Source of the DNA: CAG-882 sp050874385
Lineage (GTDB): Bacteria; Bacillota; Clostridia; Lachnospirales; Lachnospiraceae
Direction of reading: 5' to 3'
NCBI GenBank assembly: GCA_050874385.1
Contig: JBNMKO010000126.1
Location: 1-7,540 of the forward strand
Length of the DNA: 7,540 bases
A program made the position numbers and the translations under genes. This document shows positions 1 through 6,672 of this stretch, in pieces; positions within the stretch are counted from its first letter, which is position 1, and every line of letters begins with the position of its first letter. The notes under the pieces were generated by a model. That model was not told where the DNA came from and did no database searches. It saw only the letters and a list, made by a program, of their open reading frames with translations.

Positions 1-1
1 C

Positions 2-442
2 TACTACAGGGGGCAGGCAGAGAAGCTTTCAAAGCATGTGACTAAGAGCAGAACATCAGGTATAATCTCGTACATTTCGCAGATTTCAACCTACGATGAG
101 CGCGAGATTGTCTCAAAACTTTCAAAGCTCGTGACGGATATCTATATAGATGACTGGCGCGACGGAATGGTCGAAAGATTTCGTACAGGCTGGGATGAGT
201 TCTGCCATGAGGCTGAAAACAGCGCAAATAGTGAAGTCCCGATGAGCAGCATTATTTTAAAGAGCGAGGGAGGAAGTCTTCTCGAGCGCAGTTATGAGGA
301 TATCGCAGATGACAGTACAACATATTTTTTAAAGAATGCGATAAAAGATGCGCTTGACGAGTTCGGGGACAGCCTTGAGACAAACGAGAAGGTTGCAGTG
401 CTCGCGAGGGTGCTGGCGGAGCTTGTGGCGGGAGAGAACTGA
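2..442 (+). CDS. C-terminal end of an unrecognised protein (5' truncated by window)
   Basis: The reading frame is open from base 2, through a GTG at 38, to the TGA at 440-442, so the visible 146 residues are most likely the tail of a longer protein rather than a protein starting at 38. No good ribosome binding site precedes that GTG. The tail is charged and probably helical, with a Trp-rich patch (DDWRDGMVERFRTGWDEF) and an acidic, Leu/Ala-rich end. I see no transmembrane segment, cysteine cluster or nucleotide-binding motif. It ends 26 bases before the cysteine desulfurase, with no terminator between them, so it is probably co-transcribed with the sulfur genes. By position it could be any upstream Dnd/Ssp component or an accessory ATPase, but nothing in the sequence lets me choose. 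The coding frame is well supported; the function is unknown. Confidence 0.75.
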   Translation, partial: YYRGQAEKLSKHVTKSRTSGIISYISQISTYDEREIVSKLSKLVTDIYIDDWRDGMVERFRTGWDEFCHEAENSANSEVPMSSIILKSEGGSLLERSYEDIADDSTTYFLKNAIKDALDEFGDSLETNEKVAVLARVLAELVAGEN

Positions 443-468
443 AAAGTATATAAACTTGGAGATTAATA

Positions 469-1737
469 ATGAGCATGATTTATTTTGACAACGCAGCAAC
501 GACATATCCGAAACCGGAGTGTGTCTACGAACAGATGGACATTACAAACCGCAGCCTGGCATTCAATGCCGGGCGTGGTTCCTATGCCTTGGCGCAGCAG
601 TCTGCCAACATCATCGACAATCTCAGAAAAGAATTACTTCGAATGGTAAATGCGTCAAATGTAGCAGAGGTCGTACTGTCGTCCTCTGCTACATTTGCAT
701 TAAATCAGATAATTGGCGGACTTGGGATTGAGAAAGGGCAGTACATATATATTTCACCATACGAGCACAATGCGGTGGTGAGGACTATTTATAATCAGAG
801 GATATTTAAAGATGGACAAAATTTGGCTGGTAATGAAGAGAGCAGTATATCTGGTATGGCACAGCATTTAAACTGGCATCAAAGCGGTGATACATATCCA
901 ATTATAAGTGAGCGTATGCGTGAAAATAGTATCAAAAATCATATTATAATTATGCCGCTTAAAGCTGACGGGAGTATTGATATAGACAGGCTTAAATACG
1001 AGTTCAGCATACATGCACCATCTTATGTTTTTATGACACATGTGAGCAATGTTACTGGATACATATTGCCGATAGAGGAGATTACGGCGGCGGTGAAGGA
1101 ATACGGCGCGGTCATCACGGTGGACGGCTCTCAGGCTCTCGGGCTTGTGCCCTTTGATATGGCGCGGACAGAGGTTGATTTCTATGTGTTTGCCGGGCAC
1201 AAGACACCTTATGGGCCTTTTGGCATCGGTGGCTTTTTTATAAGAAATGGCAGGAAACTTGACACTTTTATCGCGGGCGGAACGGGGAGCGACTCTCTAA
1301 ATGTACACATGCCCGAAGCCGGAACAGCCCGCTACGAGCCAGCAAGCCCTAATGTGGTCGCGGCAGCAGGGCTTCTCGCCGCGGTAAAAGGCGTGGACGG
1401 TGCGAAGATTAAAAGACGCTTGGAAAAAGAAATAAATCTGACAAATTACATGGTTGATAAGCTTAAAAAGCTGCAAAACGTAAGGCTGTATCTTCCGCCC
1501 GCTGACAGACATGTGGGAATTGTGGCACTAAATGTAAAAGGTTACAAGTCCTCCGATGTCGGAATGATTTTGGATGCGGACTACAATATCGCAGTGCGCA
1601 CGGGCTACCACTGCGCGCCGCTCGTGCACGAATTTCTGGACGACAGAGAGTACCTTGGCGTTGTCAGAGCGAGCATAAGCATGTTCACAACTACGGAGGA
1701 TATAGATGCGCTTGTGGGGGCGCTTAGGGATATTTAG
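469..1737 (+). CDS. Cysteine desulfurase, class V PLP aminotransferase fold (DndA/SspA-like)
   Basis: A 422-residue PLP enzyme that should take sulfur from L-cysteine as an enzyme persulfide, leaving alanine. Seen: N-terminal YFDNAATTYPKP, the cofactor-stacking His100 in YEHNA, HVSNVTG (191-197), Asp219 and Gln222 in VDGSQ, the PLP Schiff-base Lys245 in AGHK, and the catalytic Cys382 in RTGYHCAP. The RTGxHCAP loop and overall shape match the Firmicutes 'cysteine desulfurase family protein' group better than IscS. The segment between residues about 107 and 160 looks longer than usual and is more AT-rich than its flanks. GGAG at 458-461 sits 7 bases from the ATG at 469; the in-frame ATG at 475, giving MIYFDNAATT, is an alternative start. 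Next to a DndD-like ATPase the likely job is sulfur donor for DNA phosphorothioation. A housekeeping Fe-S or tRNA-thiolation role is less likely. The enzyme class is certain; the pathway is inferred. Confidence 0.93.
   Translation: MSMIYFDNAATTYPKPECVYEQMDITNRSLAFNAGRGSYALAQQSANIIDNLRKELLRMVNASNVAEVVLSSSATFALNQIIGGLGIEKGQYIYISPYEHNAVVRTIYNQRIFKDGQNLAGNEESSISGMAQHLNWHQSGDTYPIISERMRENSIKNHIIIMPLKADGSIDIDRLKYEFSIHAPSYVFMTHVSNVTGYILPIEEITAAVKEYGAVITVDGSQALGLVPFDMARTEVDFYVFAGHKTPYGPFGIGGFFIRNGRKLDTFIAGGTGSDSLNVHMPEAGTARYEPASPNVVAAAGLLAAVKGVDGAKIKRRLEKEINLTNYMVDKLKKLQNVRLYLPPADRHVGIVALNVKGYKSSDVGMILDADYNIAVRTGYHCAPLVHEFLDDREYLGVVRASISMFTTTEDIDALVGALRDI
656..697. repeat. Perfect 15-bp inverted repeat inside the desulfurase gene
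   Basis: The left arm CAAATGTAGCAGAGG (656-670) and right arm CCTCTGCTACATTTG (683-697) are exact reverse complements separated by 12 bases. Inside the loop, bases 672-673 can also pair with 680-681 after one mismatch. The arms encode SNVAEV and SSATF of a conserved part of the enzyme, so the sequence is translated normally. The mRNA could form a stable hairpin here. There is no U-tract, so it is not an intrinsic terminator. Function unknown. Confidence 0.85.
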
Positions 1738-1741
1738 GAGG
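1736..1741 (+). promoter_or_regulatory. Ribosome binding site of the DUF262 gene, overlapping the upstream stop
   Basis: A perfect AGGAGG shares two bases with the TAG stop of the desulfurase (1735-1737) and lies 7 bases before the ATG at 1749. It fixes that start, rather than the out-of-frame ATG at 1745, and points to translational coupling of the two genes. Confidence 0.85.
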
Positions 1742-1748
1742 AAAATGT

Positions 1749-3605
1749 ATGACTGCGAAGGAAGCATCAATAAAAGATGTTGTGGAGACAGAGCCGCATA
1801 GACTTGAAGTACCTTTTTTTCAGAGAAGATATGTCTGGGAGGAAGAAAATTGGGAAGAAATGCTGCAGGCGGTAGAAAATTTTGACGAGGAAAGACCGTT
1901 CTGGGGTTCAATAATAATAAAAAGAGCAGGAAAAGATAAAAGTGAAAGATTTGGGCGGGCATATATTGTTGATGGTCAGCAAAGACTTACAACCATAGCC
2001 ATTTTGACAAAGGCGATATATGACTCCGCAAATAAGCAGGACAGGGAGAAAAGATTTAGAAGTCTTGTCGATTGTGATTTGCTTTTTAAACCATATGCGT
2101 CCGCGCCGTTAGATGAATATGAGATTATAATTGAGCACTCAAGGGCGGACAGAAAAGATTTTGAATATATTATCAAAACCGGTATTTTCAATGACGAGGA
2201 AATAAATATTGATACTGGTCGGGTAAATCCGGATAAACATGCAGGAAGTGCGATACTTAGGTGTTATTTGTATTATAGGGAGATTATGAAAACTAAATCT
2301 CAGAAGGATTTAGAGCTCATTATGAACAATCTTTACAACGATGAAAAAGTGTTTGTCTTAATTACTTTGGATGATAAGGACATTAACGAACAGATAATAT
2401 TTGACTCGATTAACAGGGCGGGACAGAAGCTTACGACATCGGATATTATAAAAAATAATATATTTAAAAAATTGATGTCTCACACAGAAAATAATCAAAT
2501 TGTTGAAAAAAATTGTGATATTTATTGGGACAATATTTTCTGGGAAGATGATTTCTGGTACACCAGCCGCCAATTTGGAAATACTGAGAGGTCACATATA
2601 GATTTTTTATTGTATTGCGTGGCATGTAATTTGTGGGCGGATGATATTTTGCTGGAAAAGGGCATTAATTGTTCTCTTGAGAAAGTATATGAGAAAAATA
2701 CAAGTGAATATGGATATGATGAGATATTTAATGTCATCAAAAAAATAGCGGAATTTGCCATTATATATAAAAAATATATTTATAATTTTTCGCAGAATTT
2801 GGAGAATGAGACATTCAGCAAAAATGATAACCTTAAAAGGCTTTTATTGATTATGGATAAATTTAAAATTCAAATGTTTTATCCTGTCGTGTTAAAACTG
2901 CTTTCGGAAAGTGTTATTTATTGCGATTTGGAGAAAAAAGATGTGAAAAGTGATTTAAACAACAGCAAATGTACGATAGGTGCACATTGTCTTGAGACAT
3001 ATATTGTCCGTCATAAAATTACAGGTTCAAGCACCTCACAGTATTCAAAAAAATGTCTGGACGTTATAAGAAAAGATTTTTCTGTTCTCTATTCGGATGC
3101 AAAATCAAATAAATTGCAGCTTATTAATGATGAGAATGACAGGATAAGAGAGGAGCTTGAACACCCTAAAACGGATGTCGCAAAGATGCTGTTATTTTGT
3201 CTTGAACTTGAAAAATGGGATGAAAAGGATGATATAAATTCATTTTCCTATAATTTTGAGTTGGAACATATTATGCCAAAGCACTGGGAAGAATATTGGG
3301 CTTTGACGAAGGGAAGTGCATCGCCCGACGAAAGAAATGCTGCGATTAACAGCATAGGAAATATGCTTTTGCTGAGTCAGGGATTAAATAAGCATATAAA
3401 GAATAGAGAGTTTAGGGTAAAAGTGGAAGGTGAAATAAAGGGCAAAAGAAAGTTGGAGGGATATAAGGATAAAACGCAATTAAAAACTACAAAAGAGATA
3501 ATAGATGTGTACGATAACGGAAAAACAGAGTGGACTGAGACAGATATACATAACAGGACTCAAAAAATATATGAAGATGTTATTTCACATTGGAATATAG
3601 AATAG
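1749..3605 (+). CDS. DUF262 + DUF1524 (HNH-like) restriction protein, SspE/GmrSD-like
   Basis: A 618-residue two-domain protein. The N-terminal DUF262 part shows the early VPFFQRRYVW (21-30), the hallmark DGQQR at 75-79 followed by LTTIAIL, and FDSINRAGQKLTTSDIIKNN (about 218-237). The C-terminal DUF1524 part has the HNH-type LEHIMP, with His507, and IGNMLLLSQGLNKHIKNREF (536-555). In this family DUF262 is a nucleotide-hydrolysing sensor and DUF1524 nicks or cuts DNA. Known members are GmrSD, which attacks modified phage DNA, BrxU, and SspE, which works with phosphorothioated host DNA. Lying directly behind a cysteine desulfurase and just upstream of a DndD-like ATPase, it is most simply an SspE-like effector, but the sequence cannot separate it from a GmrSD-like enzyme. 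The gene is visibly more AT-rich than its neighbours, hinting at separate acquisition. It is intact, without frameshift, and ends 20 bases before the next gene. Confidence 0.9.
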   Translation: MTAKEASIKDVVETEPHRLEVPFFQRRYVWEEENWEEMLQAVENFDEERPFWGSIIIKRAGKDKSERFGRAYIVDGQQRLTTIAILTKAIYDSANKQDREKRFRSLVDCDLLFKPYASAPLDEYEIIIEHSRADRKDFEYIIKTGIFNDEEINIDTGRVNPDKHAGSAILRCYLYYREIMKTKSQKDLELIMNNLYNDEKVFVLITLDDKDINEQIIFDSINRAGQKLTTSDIIKNNIFKKLMSHTENNQIVEKNCDIYWDNIFWEDDFWYTSRQFGNTERSHIDFLLYCVACNLWADDILLEKGINCSLEKVYEKNTSEYGYDEIFNVIKKIAEFAIIYKKYIYNFSQNLENETFSKNDNLKRLLLIMDKFKIQMFYPVVLKLLSESVIYCDLEKKDVKSDLNNSKCTIGAHCLETYIVRHKITGSSTSQYSKKCLDVIRKDFSVLYSDAKSNKLQLINDENDRIREELEHPKTDVAKMLLFCLELEKWDEKDDINSFSYNFELEHIMPKHWEEYWALTKGSASPDERNAAINSIGNMLLLSQGLNKHIKNREFRVKVEGEIKGKRKLEGYKDKTQLKTTKEIIDVYDNGKTEWTETDIHNRTQKIYEDVISHWNIE

Positions 3606-3625
3606 CAGGAAAAGAGGTATAAAAA

Positions 3626-3778
3626 ATGGGCAATGTCGATGAAAAACTTGTCAAATACGTTATGTTTGAGATTTTGCATCTTGAGCGCAAGAACCTTAGA
3701 AGCAAAGCTCTTACCGACCAGAAGATGGCAGAGGAGATAGGGAAGATTGTCAGTGAAAATCTAAAATTAAGCAAATAG
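3626..3778 (+). CDS. Small 50-residue protein of unknown function
   Basis: ATG at 3626 to TAG at 3776-3778 gives a 50-residue protein (N-terminus MGNVDEKLVKYVMFEILH). AAGAGG at 3612-3617 precedes the ATG by 8 bases, and the gene fits exactly between the DUF262 gene (20-base gap) and the DndD-like gene (19-base gap). Those facts, with its presence in the sense direction of an operon, make it a credible gene. It is probably all helical, with an amphipathic first half and a charged Lys/Glu-rich second half, and has no cysteines, membrane segment or recognisable domain. It might be a small subunit or adaptor of the ATPase next to it. That role is only an inference from position. Confidence 0.72.
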   Translation: MGNVDEKLVKYVMFEILHLERKNLRSKALTDQKMAEEIGKIVSENLKLSK

Positions 3779-3797
3779 TTGGGAGGAGAAGGTACGA

Positions 3798-5828
3798 ATG
3801 AAATTTAAGACACTTAAAATGAAGAATTTTATGCGTTACAAGGGTGTGAACGAGATTAATTTCAGCTGTGACGATGAGCACAATGTCACGGTGGTATTGG
3901 GGGATAACACTGTAGGCAAGACAACTATAGCACAGGCTTTTCGCTGGTGTCTGTATGGGGCGATTATGACCGAGCGAGGCAAGAAGGAGAGCGATTACCA
4001 GCTCCTTAACAATGATGTCCTTGCAAAGCTCGATGCGAATAAGACAGCGACGGTGTTCGTGGAGATAACCGCGACGGACAATGAGCATTTGTATACCATT
4101 CACAGGGAGATTGAGTACATGAGAGTGTATCCGAAATTTCTTGCAAAGGAGTCATATAAGACGCTGAAAATGTTTATCGCCGATGTTGACAGCCCTGACA
4201 TAAGGCGCGAGGTCGAGCCGGGTGTAAATCATGTCAAGATAGATGAATTTATAAATGAGCTTTTTCCAAAAAATCTTTCACATTATTTCCTTTTTGACGG
4301 CGAGCGCTGGGGCGATTTTGCACTCAACGGAGTGCGCGAAAATATCAAGGAGTCGGTGCATATTTTAACGGGATTGTCCGCGTACAAATCAGCGATGCAG
4401 CATCTTAAAGATATGGGAGACAATTCTGTGATTAAGAAGTTTAAGAGAAATATTCAGGGCAGGGGAAATGTATATGACGATTACGAAAAGGACAAGACAA
4501 GGCTCGAGCATGATATTGAGAGATGCAAAAGTCAGATAGAGAGCTTGGATGCGACAATCAGCCGTTGCAACAAAAAATGTGAGGAGATAGAACTGTACCT
4601 TGAGGCGAATAAGGATACAGAGCAGCTTCAGCAGGCGTACACACAGTGCAAGAATGTGATTAAGTCGCAGAGTGGCACATATCAGGCAAATTATAAGACG
4701 TTTGTGCTTGAATATAATTCAAATGCGTACAGAGTGTTTGCAAAACCGCTTATTGAGGCTTCATTAAAGTTAGTAAAGTCTATAGCCGGCGAGAGGCGCG
4801 ACATACCGCATATGAGGCAGGCGAGCATTGATTTTATAATAAGGAGCGGGAGGTGTATATGTGGAACTCCGATAACTAAGGACTCCTATGCGTTGGAGTG
4901 TCTGCTTGAACAGAGAAACTACCTTCCACCAGCAGACATGGGTTCGCTTCTCGGAGAATTTGAGAAGACTGCCAACCGCTGGAACAGGGTTGAAGATGAT
5001 TTTTCGGAGGATGCGGCGAAAGTCGATGACAGCGCAAGGGAGTATGAGGAAAGTTGTATTCAGCTCCAGAAGATTGAGCAAAAAATGAGCCAGGATATTA
5101 ATTTTGCTGAAAAGAGGGCTCAACTCAGACGCTATAAAAATGAGGCGAACAGTGCAGCACAGAAAAAGGGTGAGTTAAAGAGCACAATATCCTCAAACCA
5201 GAGCAGAATTAAAAGCATTGAAATTCAGATGAAAAATCAGGAAATTAAGAACGCTGAGAATGAAAAGTGGCGCAGAAAAATTGAGCTTGCACAAGCTGTG
5301 TACGACAAAATCAGCGCGGATTTTTCCGAGCGTGAGAAGAAAATTTTTTATGAGTTTAACAATGAGATACAGACTAATTTTTCAAAGATGTTTAACGCAA
5401 AGGACAAGAAAATACAGCTTTCGGAAAACTATGAAATACAGATGTGTTATAAGAATGACATAGGCTACAAGGAGGAGAAAAATCTGTCCGAGGGTGAGAA
5501 AGTTGCCAGAAATTTTGCCTTCATTGTCACAATAATGGACTACAGCCGCCGCAAGAAACTTGAGCAGAATACAGACACAGCGGATGTAGAAAACGACGGA
5601 AATGACACACTTCCCATTGTGCTTGACGGACCATTTTCAAAGCTTGGCGAGGAGAATATTTCACTTGTGGCAAATGTGCTTCCACAGGTATCGGAGCAGG
5701 TGATTGTTTTCATGCTTAGAAAGGACTGGGCGTACACGGGACTTGATAAATATGTCGGTGCAGAGTACTCGATTGACAAGAAGCCTGATGAGAGCTTCGC
5801 ATCAATAAGAAAGGTGGACAGAGCATAG
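3798..5828 (+). CDS. DndD-like SMC/Rad50-type ATPase of DNA sulfur modification
   Basis: A 676-residue ABC/SMC-type ATPase. Seen: Walker A GDNTVGKTT (35-43) followed by FRWCLYG; a conserved FLFDGER (164-170) typical of DndD-like proteins; long charged coiled-coil stretches (about 210-300 and 410-520); a zinc-hook-like CIC at Cys353/Cys355 (GRCICGTPI) between them; the ABC signature LSEGEK (563-568); and Walker B LPIVLDGPF with Asp610. Gly611 sits where Rad50 and SMC have the catalytic Glu. In Dnd systems DndD is an ATPase that acts with DndC and DndE on DNA, possibly opening or nicking it for sulfur insertion. The desulfurase three genes upstream supports this reading. Other Rad50-like defence ATPases cannot be excluded by sequence alone. 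GGAGG at 3782-3786 supports the ATG at 3798. The stop TAG overlaps the next GTG by one base. Confidence 0.85.
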   Translation: MKFKTLKMKNFMRYKGVNEINFSCDDEHNVTVVLGDNTVGKTTIAQAFRWCLYGAIMTERGKKESDYQLLNNDVLAKLDANKTATVFVEITATDNEHLYTIHREIEYMRVYPKFLAKESYKTLKMFIADVDSPDIRREVEPGVNHVKIDEFINELFPKNLSHYFLFDGERWGDFALNGVRENIKESVHILTGLSAYKSAMQHLKDMGDNSVIKKFKRNIQGRGNVYDDYEKDKTRLEHDIERCKSQIESLDATISRCNKKCEEIELYLEANKDTEQLQQAYTQCKNVIKSQSGTYQANYKTFVLEYNSNAYRVFAKPLIEASLKLVKSIAGERRDIPHMRQASIDFIIRSGRCICGTPITKDSYALECLLEQRNYLPPADMGSLLGEFEKTANRWNRVEDDFSEDAAKVDDSAREYEESCIQLQKIEQKMSQDINFAEKRAQLRRYKNEANSAAQKKGELKSTISSNQSRIKSIEIQMKNQEIKNAENEKWRRKIELAQAVYDKISADFSEREKKIFYEFNNEIQTNFSKMFNAKDKKIQLSENYEIQMCYKNDIGYKEEKNLSEGEKVARNFAFIVTIMDYSRRKKLEQNTDTADVENDGNDTLPIVLDGPFSKLGEENISLVANVLPQVSEQVIVFMLRKDWAYTGLDKYVGAEYSIDKKPDESFASIRKVDRA

Positions 5829-6367
5829 TGGCGGATTTTGAATTTTTTAAGAAACAGTTTGAGTTTAAAGGAAAACATTCGAAGATGGTGAGCGAGCTGT
5901 GCGTGGCGAATGACTATGAGCACACTTATTTCAAGAGAGTGATAGATGTATATATTTTCGCTGCCATAATAGGTATAAGGATTGACAGAAAGGCTCCTGA
6001 GGATTACTCGCCTGTGGAGACTAAGAGCATTTTTCCTGAGCAGATGATAAATGCAAAGGAAGATTTGGATTTTATAATGCAGATGATGGTGATGCTTGAC
6101 CCAGCTTCCGGTGCGACGGACGAGGACAGGGTGCGCGAGGCATTTAAGGGTGCGCAGACAAAGGAGGAGTACGATAGGCTTATGGGAACTTTCAACGATT
6201 ATGTGCGTGGAGGTGTCGAGGAGCTTTATGAGAGACTTATTGTCCGCAAGCCGGATTCAGAGGACAGATTTTATGATGAAAAGACTGCCAATCTTATGGC
6301 TCTTTATGACCGGTTCGCGCCAAGGGAAGAGGATGAAATTTTAAAAGATGTTGATAACTCAATATGA
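5828..6367 (+). CDS. Unrecognised 179-residue protein coupled to the DndD-like ATPase
   Basis: The GTG start at 5828 overlaps the stop of the ATPase gene (TAGTG), with AAGGTGG at 5811-5817 as a possible ribosome binding site. This arrangement means translational coupling and suggests that the two proteins are made in balance and may form a complex. The protein is acidic and probably helical throughout. Notable stretches are FEFKGKHSKMV near the start, FKRVIDVYIFAAIIGIRIDRKA (about residues 36-57), an M-rich IMQMMVMLDP, and FNDYVRGGVEELYERLIVRK. The hydrophobic IFAAIIGI is too short for a sure membrane span. It does not resemble canonical DndE, which is about 110-120 residues and basic, although it occupies the dndE position after dndD. 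I do not recognise the family. A DndE-position replacement or an ATPase partner is the likeliest role, on context alone. Confidence 0.8.
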   Translation: MADFEFFKKQFEFKGKHSKMVSELCVANDYEHTYFKRVIDVYIFAAIIGIRIDRKAPEDYSPVETKSIFPEQMINAKEDLDFIMQMMVMLDPASGATDEDRVREAFKGAQTKEEYDRLMGTFNDYVRGGVEELYERLIVRKPDSEDRFYDEKTANLMALYDRFAPREEDEILKDVDNSI

Positions 6368-6520
6368 GGAGAAAAAGAGGGTGTTTTGGTCATAAAAAAT
6401 GCAGTCTTTTGTTAGGGAGAATAGTAAAGTAGTGGTTATGAGAAGGTGATTTCTGAACAGTTACGAAAAATATATAAAAGGTTTATTTATAAAAAAATAG
6501 ACAAATTTACAAAATAAGTC
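6368..6520. other. Intergenic gap between the sulfur operon and the CRISPR locus
   Basis: AT-rich and without a supported gene. Directly after the operon stop there is a purine-rich, Shine-Dalgarno-like run (GGAGAAAAAGAGGG, 6368-6381), but every frame after it closes within a few codons; the longest, from the ATG at 6399, gives 16 residues. No strong intrinsic terminator is visible for the operon. The best candidate is a weak inverted repeat (AGAC at 6499-6502, GTCT at 6518-6521) near A- and T-runs. Confidence 0.6.
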
Positions 6521-6549
6521 TTTACTTTTTTAAATATATGGGATATAAT
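6521..6549 (+). promoter_or_regulatory. Sigma-A type promoter of the tracrRNA
   Basis: TTTACT (6521-6526) and a perfect TATAAT (6544-6549) are separated by exactly 17 bases. Transcription would start about 7 bases downstream, near 6556, immediately before the anti-repeat. Position, spacing and the lack of any open reading frame downstream fit a small-RNA promoter. Confidence 0.8.
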
Positions 6550-6557
6550 AAAAGCAC

Positions 6558-6590
6558 GTTATATCATACCAAGCGATAAACGGTTACAAC
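6558..6590 (+). other. tracrRNA anti-repeat
   Basis: A 33-base single-stranded-looking head of the tracrRNA, beginning GTTATATCATACC and ending CGGTTACAAC. Its reverse complement begins GTTGTAAC and ends GATATAAC, much like known type II-C CRISPR repeats, which often start GTTGTA or GTTATA and end in a TATAA-type sequence. The true repeat probably has a few mismatches or bulges relative to this complement. Confidence 0.7.
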
Positions 6591-6629
6591 AATAAGGTTG
6601 CCGCCTTTGGCGGTGTACCTCAAAGCTCT

Positions 6630-6672
6630 AATCCCATCTAAAGTGAATACTTTAGGTGGGATTATCTATTTT
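6630..6672 (+). terminator. Intrinsic terminator forming the tracrRNA 3' end
   Basis: AATCCCATCTAAAGT (6630-6644) and ACTTTAGGTGGGATT (6649-6663) pair over 15 bp with a single G-U wobble and a GAAT loop. ATCTATTTT follows (6664-6672). The U-tract is short, but the stem is strong. Confidence 0.82.

Larger units (their letters stand above)
6556..6672 (+). ncRNA. Candidate tracrRNA of the type II CRISPR-Cas system
   Basis: The predicted RNA is about 117 nt, on the cas9 strand, with its 3' end about 240 bases before cas9. Its parts are an anti-repeat (6558-6590) ending in GTTACAAC; the link AATAAGG, as in meningococcal-type tracrRNAs; a nexus hairpin made by GCCGCC (6600-6605) and GGCGGT (6609-6614) with an outer AGGT/ACCT pair (6595-6598, 6617-6620); the linker CAAAGCTCT; and a 15-bp terminator hairpin. 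This order is that of type II-C tracrRNAs. It would pair with the CRISPR repeat, which should begin GTTGTAAC and contain TATCGCTTGG, and be loaded on Cas9. The array is not in the window, so the pairing cannot be checked here. The exact 5' end is an inference from the promoter. Confidence 0.83.

Noticed and set aside
656..697. An invertible switch or transcription terminator at the desulfurase inverted repeat
   Set aside because: The 12-base spacer is too small for a useful inversion, and no U-tract follows the stem.
868..1200. A 110-residue open frame on the - strand within the desulfurase gene
   Set aside because: It lies wholly inside a gene with clear enzyme motifs on the + strand and is a reading-frame shadow; the same holds for the other long antisense frames in the window.
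5828..6367. Assignment of the 179-residue protein as DndE
   Set aside because: Length, acidic character and visible motifs do not match canonical DndE; only the gene position suggests it.
6399..6449. A 16-codon frame starting with ATG after the sulfur operon
   Set aside because: Too short, and too far from the purine-rich run to be a convincing gene; no recognisable product.
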